A stretch of 64,000 nt of DNA, from positions 62,001 to 126,000 of the forward strand of contig JANOBM010000046.1 of assembly GCA_031411655.1 (NCBI GenBank). The letters run 5' to 3'. Below, one piece after another: positions 8,397 to 15,760 of the stretch (position 1 is the first letter of the stretch; every line of letters begins with the position of its first letter). The notes under the pieces are model-generated. The model made no database searches, had not been told where the DNA came from, and saw only the letters and a list, made by a program, of their open reading frames with translations. The stretch comes from UBA6163 sp031411655 (GTDB taxonomy: Bacteria; Planctomycetota; Planctomycetia; Pirellulales; Pirellulaceae). Both the position numbers and the translations under genes were made by a program.

Positions 8397-9461
8397 ATGC
8401 GTAAGCCGTATTACTGGCCGGCCCGTCGTGGTTGGTACGTCGAAACCTCGACCAGTCGCATCAACCTAGGGCCCGATGAACAAAAATCGCATGACAAATG
8501 GGCGGCGATGCTAGCGGCCGCTTCACGGCGAGATAGCCGTGATCCGACGCTTACCGAGCTGGCCAGCTTGTTCGTTGCGGACTCTGAAGGCCGAGTCTCG
8601 CGTGGTGAACTGTCGATCGATACCCACAGCAATTACGTTTGGTACATCGATAGCTTTGGTAAGCGATACCCGGCCCTAGCAGTCTCTCAGATCGAGCCAC
8701 ACCATGTTACCGATTGGATGGCAGCGAATCTTACCTGGGGCAGCTCCGCGCGAAGGCACGCGATCGGGACGATTAAACGAGTGCTCAACTGGGGCAGGCG
8801 TGAGCGGAGGATCCTATCAAACCCTATCGAAGATGTGGAACGGCCGTCACAGCCGCGGCGAAACTCATTGGTTGGCGATGATGATCACAAGTCGCTTGTA
8901 CTTGCATCTGGTGGCCAGCCATTCTCTGGCCGGATAGATCGCCAGTTTCGGCTTGTGCTAATCGCGATCCGACACTGTGGAGGCAGGCCTCAAGATGTGG
9001 CGCGCGCGCGTGTGGAATATGTCGATGCCGAGGTCACCAAGTGGACGCTACCAGATCACAAAACCAAGCGGCACACAGAGCGGCCACGAGTCATTTACCT
9101 ATCGCCATGCCTTCAAACGATCACACGAGTCCTAATGGTTGGCAGAGAATCGGGGCCGCTATTCCGTGGCCGGCGAGGTGCGGAGACGACGAATGCGATT
9201 TCCTGTCGGATCAAGCGGCTGAAGAAGGACCTTACAATTGATCCGAAGATTGTATTTTATTCGTACCGTCACACGTACATCACTGATGCAATGCGGCGAG
9301 GTATCGACGTGGCAACCGTTGCAGAGCTCACGGGAACCAGCATCGAAATGATCCAAAGGCACTACGGCCACCTGGGACAGCGGACCGACTATTTGCGTGA
9401 AGCAGCCGCACAAGCAGTGGCGAGGCCTGAGGTTGAGCCTACACCGCGGAAATCGAAATGA
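8397..9461 (+). CDS. Tyrosine recombinase (phage/island integrase)
   Basis: Site-specific DNA recombinase of the phage-integrase family. I prefer the ATG at 8397 (354 aa); a GTG at 8343 would add 18 residues. An N-terminal SAM-like core-binding region is followed by the catalytic domain. Numbered from the GTG, the box I Arg is Arg215 in CGGRPQDVARA and box II is YSYRHTYITDAM with Arg309; the usual first His of HxxR is Tyr306. The nucleophile is probably Tyr341 in IQRHYGHL; the Gly-His preceding it in most members is Gly-Thr here. The gene begins 160 bases after tRNA-Pro in the same direction, so it most likely drove integration of the following genes into that tRNA. Activity is plausible but the substitutions need testing. 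Confidence 0.9.
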   Translation: MRKPYYWPARRGWYVETSTSRINLGPDEQKSHDKWAAMLAAASRRDSRDPTLTELASLFVADSEGRVSRGELSIDTHSNYVWYIDSFGKRYPALAVSQIEPHHVTDWMAANLTWGSSARRHAIGTIKRVLNWGRRERRILSNPIEDVERPSQPRRNSLVGDDDHKSLVLASGGQPFSGRIDRQFRLVLIAIRHCGGRPQDVARARVEYVDAEVTKWTLPDHKTKRHTERPRVIYLSPCLQTITRVLMVGRESGPLFRGRRGAETTNAISCRIKRLKKDLTIDPKIVFYSYRHTYITDAMRRGIDVATVAELTGTSIEMIQRHYGHLGQRTDYLREAAAQAVARPEVEPTPRKSK

Positions 9462-9545
9462 GTACTTCAGGTGATCACAATTAACGCCGCGTCGCTTGCG
9501 CAGGTCTCTTTTATCGAGGGTCGATTCGATGCGATGTTGCTCAAA

Positions 9546-9767
9546 TTACGACTTGGGCAATTTCGCAACCTCGTAAACTGCACCCTGGACGGCGACCACC
9601 ACGGCAAAAACAGCCGCCATCGTGGGGAAGATGTCCGACCAAACCACGGACCGGCCTTGAAGCCAATGCACAAAAAGCACAATTCCCTGTGTCGCAACCG
9701 CAAAAAGCAGTCCCGTTAACGTCCATTTGATACGAACCGACTCGAGCGGTGTTTTTGCAATTTTCAT
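9546..9767 (-). CDS. Small membrane protein, hypothetical
   Basis: A 73-aa protein with two hydrophobic segments (about residues 15-34 and 47-66) joined by a short loop with WLQGRSVVWSD, after a basic N-terminus. This hairpin topology is sensible for a small inner-membrane protein. There is no Shine-Dalgarno sequence, and overlapping frames exist in the region, so it may not be real. No family recognised. It lies within the putative island just after the recombinase, on the opposite strand. Confidence 0.5.
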   Translation of the reverse strand: MKIAKTPLESVRIKWTLTGLLFAVATQGIVLFVHWLQGRSVVWSDIFPTMAAVFAVVVAVQGAVYEVAKLPKS

Positions 9768-9918
9768 ATATAAATCTACTTACAATGCGACCGATCGTAT
9801 TTCCTGGTAAAGGTGAGCCGCCGATTTGCCAACCTATCGCTTTACGCATCATCCCACAGTGAGGACGCGAGTGGTGTAGAGCGTAGAGCCGTGGATCTAG
9901 CATCGCTATGGGCCCAAA

Positions 9919-10278
9919 ATGAACTTATCTGACGATCCAAACGTCCACACCCGCCCCCGGTCATTTTTAGCAGCCTCTTTAATCCCAGTGGCGATGGTTG
10001 CATTGGTCTCGTGCAACTGTGCGGCCTATCTGCACTCCCGGTCGGTGGAATTTCATGTGCGTCGAAATTGGACTGGTGTTCGACCATGGCTTTGGCCTGA
10101 AGATGTACTGGGAATGTTTTTGATGGCGTGGGGAGTTGTGCTTGTCATGAGTTGTGTAGCCATTTACCGACTTCGCAATTACAAACTCAAGTCCCAAAGT
10201 CGATTTGCCGTAGCGACCGCGTTTGTGGCAATTGTTATCGATACTTTTCTTCTTTTGGGAGAGGCGCTCAATTTCTAG
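9919..10278 (+). CDS. Membrane protein with three hydrophobic segments, hypothetical
   Basis: A 119-aa protein with hydrophobic stretches at about residues 17-37, 65-84 and 97-116 and a soluble loop containing EFHVRRNWTGVRPWLWPEDV. It has a plausible membrane topology and no homology I recognise. The start ATG lacks a clear ribosome-binding site. Part of the island's small-gene block. Confidence 0.55.
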   Translation: MNLSDDPNVHTRPRSFLAASLIPVAMVALVSCNCAAYLHSRSVEFHVRRNWTGVRPWLWPEDVLGMFLMAWGVVLVMSCVAIYRLRNYKLKSQSRFAVATAFVAIVIDTFLLLGEALNF

Positions 10279-10315
10279 GGTGCTTCCCAACGCGGCAGGC
10301 GTGTTGCCTTGCCGT

Positions 10316-10543
10316 CTATACTGATGGCAATGGCTGGACAACATGCACTTTTGATGCATCTCGAAGAGATGCTTTGCGTTCATCCGTTGCGATCTTCTTC
10401 ACATAGGGACAATCGGATGAATGCTTAGATACAACAATTTCCCGGTCACAACTGTTGCATTTCCTTATCCAGTTGCCAGGAATTCCATTGGTTCCTTCGA
10501 TGAATCGGACTCGCGTAAACTGATTAATGGCAATGCAACTCAT
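10316..10543 (-). CDS. Small protein with paired CxxC/CP motif, hypothetical
   Basis: A 75-aa protein with KCNSCD at about residues 29-34 and a further Cys-Pro (DCPYVKK) about 15 residues later, suggestive of a small zinc ribbon though one Cys is missing from a four-ligand site. Its ATG overlaps the TGA of the preceding gene (ATGA, 10540-10543), a sign of translational coupling that supports both frames. Last of a three-gene minus-strand mini-operon in the island. Function unknown. Confidence 0.55.
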   Translation of the reverse strand: MSCIAINQFTRVRFIEGTNGIPGNWIRKCNSCDREIVVSKHSSDCPYVKKIATDERKASLRDASKVHVVQPLPSV

Positions 10544-10752
10544 GCCTCTTCCCTTCCAAACACATTACCATTCTTCAGTTCTGTTAGTATTTCAATCAAG
10601 CGATCTACATCCTTCTCGCTCGACAGCTGGACCATATCAAAGGCGTCGGAGTCTTCGTCGTATCGCCACAAAAGGATGGCGCCACAGTCTTCATCGACGT
10701 ACACGTCGTCTGCGTCTTTGGTGCCGAAGTGTGATTTGTTCTTGTGAATCAC
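10540..10752 (-). CDS. Small acidic protein, hypothetical
   Basis: A 70-aa acidic protein (DADDVYVDEDCGAILLWRY and later a helix-like DVDRLIEILTELKNG). GTG start with GGGA upstream; it begins three bases after the stop of the upstream gene and ends in an ATGA overlap with the next. The composition and helix at the C-terminus resemble small regulatory or antidote-type proteins, but there is no motif to assign it. Member of a three-gene mini-operon. Confidence 0.6.
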   Translation of the reverse strand: MIHKNKSHFGTKDADDVYVDEDCGAILLWRYDEDSDAFDMVQLSSEKDVDRLIEILTELKNGNVFGREEA

Positions 10753-10755
10753 GGT

Positions 10756-10932
10756 TCATGTCCCTTGTTTGCGTAGTGGCTTTGAGATGATCCAAAACAT
10801 AAGTTTCCTTGCTGCGGTCTCGACCACTGACATGGTCTCAATCGCGAATGCCATCGAGGGAACGCTTGCCTTCTCGGACGACGGTTCCGTACCGTCTTGT
10901 TCGGCTGAATCGCACTCCCTATCGTTCGTCAT
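10756..10932 (-). CDS. Small protein with C-terminal hydrophobic helix, hypothetical
   Basis: I start it at the ATG at 10932 (58 aa) because GGAGTAAGC precedes it; the frame stays open upstream to a TTG. The N-terminal half is acidic and polar. The C-terminal half (about residues 27-50) forms an amphipathic or hydrophobic stretch, VETAARKLMFWIIS, followed by basic residues. It is followed three bases later by the next gene of the mini-operon. No family recognised. Confidence 0.45.
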   Translation of the reverse strand: MTNDRECDSAEQDGTEPSSEKASVPSMAFAIETMSVVETAARKLMFWIISKPLRKQGT

Positions 10933-11060
10933 GCTTACTCCATTGTTATTGGAACACCTTTCCTGAGGTGTCATGCTTGTTTGCTTCACTCTCAATCTCT
11001 ATCATTCGTGCCGTCGAACGTATTATCCTGCGGTAGACAAATTGGCCCGCCTGCGTTCAT

Positions 11061-11078
11061 CCCGCTGGCGGGTTTTTT
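11061..11078 (+). terminator. Terminator-like hairpin with T-run
   Basis: CCCGC-TG-GCGGG followed by six T, a textbook intrinsic terminator on the plus strand. No convincing plus-strand gene ends just before it, so it may be a leftover of rearrangement in the island. Confidence 0.65.
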
Positions 11079-11216
11079 CGTTTCGCTTTGGCGTCTCCTT
11101 GACGCCACAGGGGAACAATGGCTTGCTGCGAGTGTTCGGCTGGCCTCACTTTGACGCAGCATTCAAGCCGAACACCGCAAAAGCCAAGCGTTATGCGACT
11201 GAGAGACCGCTCCCGA

Positions 11217-12326
11217 ATGACAACACGATTTATCCGAGGTCTGCTGACGTCGCTACTCATTGCAATACCATCGAGTCCTGCATCTGATCGAGCGGCCACG
11301 CGCGGGGTTGCTGTGGGTGCTATCCGTTGGGATGCGTGGCACGGTGACGCGAGCGAAATCGGTCGCGCGATGCAGAAGAGTCTTTCGCCTAAACATTGGC
11401 ACTGGCGACTCCCGTTCTTTGCCGAGGTGGCCACGGATGGGGTCGTGACAATCGTCGGAGATAGCGATGCGGTCATGACACGCGAGATTGCTTATGCACA
11501 GGCGGCGGGGCTCGATTACTGGGCATTCGTAGCCTACGGAGCAGAAGACCCGATGAGCCTCGGGCTGAAGCGTTATCTGGCAAATCCAGCCCGCGACAAG
11601 GTGCGATTTTGTATGATTGGCGATGCGAGTCATTGGCGGACAAACAACTTTGAGTCGGAAGCGGTACGATTTGCAGACCTCATGGCGCGACCGAACTATC
11701 AAACGGTCCTTGACGGGCGTCCACTCTTCTACATCTTGAACCTGGCTTTGGAATCCAACGAGACGGTGTGGGCGAAGGCCGGTGGTTTTCGCAAGGCGGT
11801 CGAGTCGCTTCGCGCCGCCGCCCGCGCTCGGGGTCTGCCGGAACCTTATTTTGTGGCGATGGTTCCGTGGCCCGATAAAGCCAAGGCATTTGCGGATGCC
11901 AGCGGCTGCGACGCCATCAGTGCTTACGCGGTACAGGCTGGTGGAAAGGATGCTCCTTTCGCGGACCTGACGACCTATGTTGAAGATTTCTGGAAACGCA
12001 GCATGGACACAGGGGCCAAAGTCGTTCCGCTGGCGATGACCGGCTGGGATCGTCGGCCACGGATCGAGAGTCCCGTCTTTTGGGAGCACAACGAAGGATG
12101 GAGTGCTGACATTGAGAGGTTCTACCAAGGTCCGAAACCTGCGGAGATCGGCAATCACGTCAGGAAAGCGGTGGAGTGGACCCGCAGCCACCCAACCAAC
12201 GCGGAAGCGCAGGCCGTCATTATCTACGCTTGGAACGAACACGACGAAGGAGGATGGCTTTGCCCCACGCGGGGCGAAGGAGACGCCCGCATCCAAGCAG
12301 TGGGAAGCGCCTGGGCACAACCATGA
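11217..12326 (+). CDS. Secreted GH99/GH71-like glycoside hydrolase family protein
   Basis: I start at the ATG at 11217 (369 aa), which gives a signal peptide (MTTRFIRGLLTSLLIAIPSSPASD); an upstream frame extension adds unlikely residues. The protein has a TIM-barrel-type pattern (GAIRWDAWHGD, AGLDYWAFVAYG, GRPLFYILNL) and ends with AVIIYAWNEHDEGGWLCPT. This corresponds to the C-terminal WNE catalytic-strand motif of GH71/GH99-like proteins (DUF-type subfamily with GGWLCPT). Members act on mannans or alpha-glucans; the substrate here is unknown. It lies in the island, flanked by the intron relic, and seems richer in GC than the small genes beside it, consistent with separate acquisition. Confidence 0.7.
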   Translation: MTTRFIRGLLTSLLIAIPSSPASDRAATRGVAVGAIRWDAWHGDASEIGRAMQKSLSPKHWHWRLPFFAEVATDGVVTIVGDSDAVMTREIAYAQAAGLDYWAFVAYGAEDPMSLGLKRYLANPARDKVRFCMIGDASHWRTNNFESEAVRFADLMARPNYQTVLDGRPLFYILNLALESNETVWAKAGGFRKAVESLRAAARARGLPEPYFVAMVPWPDKAKAFADASGCDAISAYAVQAGGKDAPFADLTTYVEDFWKRSMDTGAKVVPLAMTGWDRRPRIESPVFWEHNEGWSADIERFYQGPKPAEIGNHVRKAVEWTRSHPTNAEAQAVIIYAWNEHDEGGWLCPTRGEGDARIQAVGSAWAQP

Positions 12327-12333
12327 AGTCGCT

Positions 12334-12409
12334 TAATCGAGTAAGGGCGGCCATTGCTGGCCGCCCTCGCCACACCACTTGTACATGCGGGTCCGCATAC
12401 GGCGGTTCA
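12334..12409 (-). ncRNA. Relic of a group II intron 3' end (domains V and VI)
   Basis: Read on the minus strand, a domain V-like stem comes first: ACCGCCGTATGCGG, loop ACC, then CGCATGTAC followed by GTGGTG. A joining segment TGGCGA follows. Then comes a perfect 9-bp domain VI-like hairpin, GGGCGGCCA-GCAA-TGGCCGCCC with a GNRA loop, and finally TTACTCGATT, which resembles the usual bacterial intron 3' end. The return strand of domain V has CAAG where the usual form is CGG, so it may be decayed. No reverse transcriptase frame lies upstream on this strand, so only the 3' end is recognisable. It sits just after the hydrolase gene's stop codon, antisense to it. Confidence 0.7.
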
Positions 12410-12721
12410 ATGAAGATCGGATGTCTAATCAAAGGCGACGGATCTGAGTGGTAGATTTTCGATGTTGGAATGATCGCTTATTACTTCAATCCGATGCGCC
12501 AAGAAGAGACTGAAGGTTGGTTTCTCGATCGACGCTGACGCTGCACCATCCTGTCGGACTATTGAACGTATGGTCTCCACGCTTTGGGGTGCGAGTCCCC
12601 TGTGCGAGACTGGGAGTCTCAATGAAATCAGTACACCAAATGAAAACTCCCGAACAAGAAGTTACCGTCGGCTGTTTCTCACATGGCAAATCAACCGCGG
12701 CAACGGGCTGATCTTGGACGT
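12410..12721. other. Non-coding remnant between the intron relic and the HTH gene
   Basis: About 310 bases without a credible gene. If the intron relic was once longer, this could contain decayed upstream domains, but I could not recognise them. A hairpin GGGG-TGCGAGT-CCCC at 12587-12601 looks like a lone tRNA T-arm but has no cloverleaf around it. Confidence 0.4.
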
Positions 12722-13042
12722 TCAGCCCCTCTTAAGTTCCTGCTTGAATGCCTTCAATCGGTCTTTGTGCGAGTGAGTCTCTACGACGGCCCTCGGTCGT
12801 GAGCTACGGGTAGTTGGGGCAGTGGTGGGTTGTGATGGAACCGAAGCTTGGCCAGCTGGCTCGCAGATGCACGATTCGAGATACTCAGTGAGCCACTCAC
12901 GTTTGAATCGATAGCGGCCTTTGTTGGGCCCGATTCGCATGTGGCGGATCTTGCCACCATGAATTAACAGTCGCAACGAACACGGGCTGATGTCGAGGAG
13001 TGAAGCGGCTTCGTCGACCGAAAGAAAATCGCCAGTGGGCAT
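12722..13042 (-). CDS. Excisionase-like helix-turn-helix DNA-binding protein
   Basis: A 106-aa protein. Residues 1-55 match the MerR/excisionase-type winged helix (HTH_17): FLSVDEAASLLDISPCSLRLL, then IHGGKIRHMRIG, then GRYRFKREWLTEYLES. The tail is Ser/Thr/Pro-rich and basic. In mobile elements such proteins direct excision or control integrase expression. Together with the recombinase at 8.4 kb this supports an integrated element. It has GAGAG upstream of the ATG. Whether it partners that recombinase is inference. Confidence 0.8.
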   Translation of the reverse strand: MPTGDFLSVDEAASLLDISPCSLRLLIHGGKIRHMRIGPNKGRYRFKREWLTEYLESCICEPAGQASVPSQPTTAPTTRSSRPRAVVETHSHKDRLKAFKQELKRG

Positions 13043-13162
13043 GGTGCTCTCTTTTTAATCGAGAGCCTGGGTCAGAAGCTCACTGGCGTTGTGTCGTTGG
13101 TTAGTCGACAGCCAGTGGCGAGTGCTTGATCAAGACTGATATTATCGGTGAGCATTTCGATG

Positions 13163-13606
13163 TCAAGTATGCAATCGGAAATCGTCCGCGTAGATTCGCA
13201 GTTGGAGGCCGCCGTACACTCGGTCTCGCCATTGTGTCATCGCTCGCGCGAGCAGTTTGCGATCTCGCACCGTTGGCTCGATTGCACGGTACAACAACTC
13301 GTGAGGACGAGCAGCACCTAGCTCGTACAGCGCCAATCGAAGTTGGCTGGGAGCCATGAACTCGAGCGAGCTGCCGAGATAGAATTGACGGAACCTCCGA
13401 TGATCGGGTTCATAGCCTCGAACAAGCCAACGCGATCGTCGTATGTATGGTCGACGTAAAAACTCTTCGGGCGTAAGTGGTTCGCTTACGAGATCACGAA
13501 CGGCCCGAATGACAATCTGCCGCGGTTTGACAATCGCAATCCCGATGTGCCGCACGTGCGTGCTAACTGGGTAATGAATAGTGACGACTTCGCCGGTTTC
13601 AAACAC
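13163..13606 (-). CDS. Hypothetical basic protein, possibly island-encoded
   Basis: A 147-aa protein starting at GTG with a good ribosome-binding site (GAGGGGCACAAGAA). It is rich in Arg and aromatic residues (RRPYIRRSRWLVRGYEP, HRRFRQFYLG), with a predicted helical C-terminal half (LALYELGAARPHELLYRAIE, DRKLLARAMTQWRDRVYGG). No signal peptide or catalytic motif. Codirectional with the HTH gene about 120 bases downstream. The composition suits a nucleic-acid-binding element protein; no family recognised. Confidence 0.6.
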   Translation of the reverse strand: MFETGEVVTIHYPVSTHVRHIGIAIVKPRQIVIRAVRDLVSEPLTPEEFLRRPYIRRSRWLVRGYEPDHRRFRQFYLGSSLEFMAPSQLRLALYELGAARPHELLYRAIEPTVRDRKLLARAMTQWRDRVYGGLQLRIYADDFRLHT

Positions 13607-13843
13607 TTCTTGTGCCCCTCAATAAGTGGTAGTGAGGGGTATAGCGATTGCTAACACTGTGGCACGTCTGGCCGAAAACGACCGGTGCAATATTTTGGAG
13701 ACCCGACACGATGCCGAAAGTCGCGACTGACACCTGTATGTGAAGTGAGTGCCGAAAAGCTCTGCACACGGCAGGCCCGCCGGCTTGCGTCGTGCATCAA
13801 CAATAAATGCGGCAAAACGCTGCCACCAATCACATCTCGCTTC

Positions 13844-14410
13844 TTAGTCAGCCTTCTGGATCAGAGCCTTGTAACCCAAAGGCCTGCCTTTGTCGTAGGA
13901 ATGCTCTGAATATGAGATGTCGTAAGATTTGCCGTCATGAGTGAAGGTCTGTCTCGCGACGTGTGGCGTGCCATTCTCGTCATAACCCAGTTCGGTTTTC
14001 ATGTTCATTTGCAGCGTCCCGACATACGTCAAGACGACACCGCCCTGATCTTTCAGAGTAAAGCCGATTGCTCCCGAATCCTGAGAGTCTGCGAGCGTGG
14101 GAATTGCACTCCCGTCGGCTTCGGCCGTGTATTCAGCGGATTTACCATACACCGCCTTTTCCATCTGATGAACATTGATTGTCCGCGACTGCTCTCCGTC
14201 AATTAACTTTGCTTCATACGATTCGATCCGGCCGAACTGATCATATAAGACCGCCGACAAATCGATGGTCATTCCGGTTTTAGGCTCGAGTAACACAACT
14301 GGATTTTGATCCGATACGGCCAACATGACATTTCCACCAGGACCCGGCGCACATCCAGTGGCCAGCGATGGCAAAAACAACACAATGATCCAAAGCTGCA
14401 AGTTTTTCAT
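13844..14410 (-). CDS. Small lipoprotein, hypothetical
   Basis: A 188-aa protein with a classic lipoprotein signal: KNLQLWIIVLFLPSLATGC with the lipidated Cys at about residue 20, followed by APGPGG. The mature part is beta-rich and polar (DQFGRIESYEAKLIDGEQ, FTLKDQGGVVLTYVGTLQ, SYDISYSEHSYDKGRPLGY). No family recognised. It stands alone between the island-like block and the lipid genes, and may lie just outside the island. Confidence 0.7.
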   Translation of the reverse strand: MKNLQLWIIVLFLPSLATGCAPGPGGNVMLAVSDQNPVVLLEPKTGMTIDLSAVLYDQFGRIESYEAKLIDGEQSRTINVHQMEKAVYGKSAEYTAEADGSAIPTLADSQDSGAIGFTLKDQGGVVLTYVGTLQMNMKTELGYDENGTPHVARQTFTHDGKSYDISYSEHSYDKGRPLGYKALIQKAD

Positions 14411-14857
14411 TTGGCACCAACAATAAGAGCGAGACGAGCTGTGTTACGCTTTTCGCAACGAGAAGACGAAAAGCGGACGTTAGAGAACACGCCCGACCTC
14501 GCCGCTCATGCCCATCGTATCGACAATTCTCTTACTCACCAAGCAAAATGCAGTCGCAGGCCCACTCGGCGATACATTGATGACCTTCGCTGCACCATGG
14601 CTTTCATGCGAATGCTACGGGTGCCACCAATCCCATTGTTCCACATATGGCTAACGCTGTGACCGGTAGGTCCACCTGCCATTATTGATGACGTTACAGA
14701 CGACCCAGTTAGGTAGGGTAAAGCGAGGAGATGCTGGGCGGATCGGGAGCGTCTGGGTTTTCGCTCGTACTCCCATAAGCCCTCGCGCCATGGACGCGTT
14801 CGCGCCGTGCAACAGCGTGAGACGCCAGACACTCGCCCATCAAAGATGGATACGGCA
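14411..14857. other. Intergenic region, no feature recognised
   Basis: About 450 bases between two minus-strand genes. The short frames present are low-quality and overlap one another. No RNA gene, repeat or clear terminator was found by eye. Confidence 0.45.
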
Positions 14858-15721
14858 CTAACCCTGAAGTTCCAGTTCAAGAGATGGTCGCGGCGAGTAT
14901 CCGTGATTACTTTCCTGGACTAACATTCTCTGATCCAGCAAATCGATCCAATGTGCCGCCTCCGTCGAAAGAGGAGAGCGAAATTGAGCTGGGTTTTCCC
15001 TGACCTCCCGAACAATTCCACTGGACTGCAATGCATATTGGCTGGGCTTGTTTGCGTTCGACTCGGCCCAAGCTTCGGCTTCCCGCGTTAGCTGATTCAT
15101 CAACTGCTCTATGACCGTGCAATAAAACGCGAGATCCGTGCGACTGATTCGCTCTGGAATCGTGATGGGTGGGCCAAAGATCGCTCGAGCACGTGAAAAA
15201 GGCCTCGGGACGGCGCAACGATCCCAGCTCTTGAGTCGCCACGGTCGATCAAATCCATACGCACAGCAAACGACGGGCAAGCCGGTTTTCGATGCAATGT
15301 AGATCGCACCCTGAGCCATCTTGCGACGCGGCCCACGCGGTCCATCGGGGGCAATATTTAAATGGTGATCACTTTCGCGAATCAGCCTCTTGAGTGCTGA
15401 CACGGAGCCGTGACTGGTTGAGCCCCTAACCATTTTCCAACCAAGTGTCGAGGCCGCCTGATTGAGCAATTCACCGTCGCGATGTTCGCTGGCAATTCCC
15501 AACATGCCACTTTGGGCGCGTAAGGGCAATCCCACGAGAACACATTCATGCCAGGTCGTGTACAGATAGCGATGATGGCAATGCGGATGCATTGGATCTG
15601 TGGTCGGATCGCAGCTTATCGCTTTAAAATCCACAGTAGCGAGAAACACTTGTGCGATCCGCGCCGACAGATAGCCGGCGATTTTGAGCATCCAAGGTTT
15701 TTTAAGTTTCATGGAATGCAT
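14858..15721 (-). CDS. DUF374-family lysophospholipid acyltransferase
   Basis: Membrane-associated acyltransferase related to the LpxL/DUF374 group, which acylates lipid A-like or other envelope lipids. The family motif region is intact: MVRGSTSHGSVSALKRLI followed by NIAPDGPRGPRRKMAQGA, the two blocks around the active site. The N-terminus has a short hydrophobic stretch, and WHECVLVGLP (about residues 57-67) carries the HE pair typical of the catalytic region. ATGs at 15721 and 15712 are both possible. It ends a minus-strand pair with the desaturase, 39 bases downstream of it, suggesting joint lipid modification. The exact acceptor is unknown. Confidence 0.85.
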   Translation of the reverse strand: MHSMKLKKPWMLKIAGYLSARIAQVFLATVDFKAISCDPTTDPMHPHCHHRYLYTTWHECVLVGLPLRAQSGMLGIASEHRDGELLNQAASTLGWKMVRGSTSHGSVSALKRLIRESDHHLNIAPDGPRGPRRKMAQGAIYIASKTGLPVVCCAYGFDRPWRLKSWDRCAVPRPFSRARAIFGPPITIPERISRTDLAFYCTVIEQLMNQLTREAEAWAESNANKPSQYALQSSGIVREVRENPAQFRSPLSTEAAHWIDLLDQRMLVQESNHGYSPRPSLELELQG

Positions 15722-15760
15722 CCCCAATTGCTCAAGTCGCGAATAAAGTTAACTGTCTTG

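Noticed and set aside
11253..12320. A 355-codon minus-strand open frame
   Set aside because: It is the antisense of the glycoside-hydrolase-like gene, whose plus-strand protein has a signal peptide and family motifs.
12587..12601. GGGG-TGCGAGT-CCCC hairpin resembling a tRNA T-arm
   Set aside because: No acceptor, D or anticodon stems around it, and it does not match the tRNA-Pro 3' end, so it is not a tRNA or an obvious att copy.
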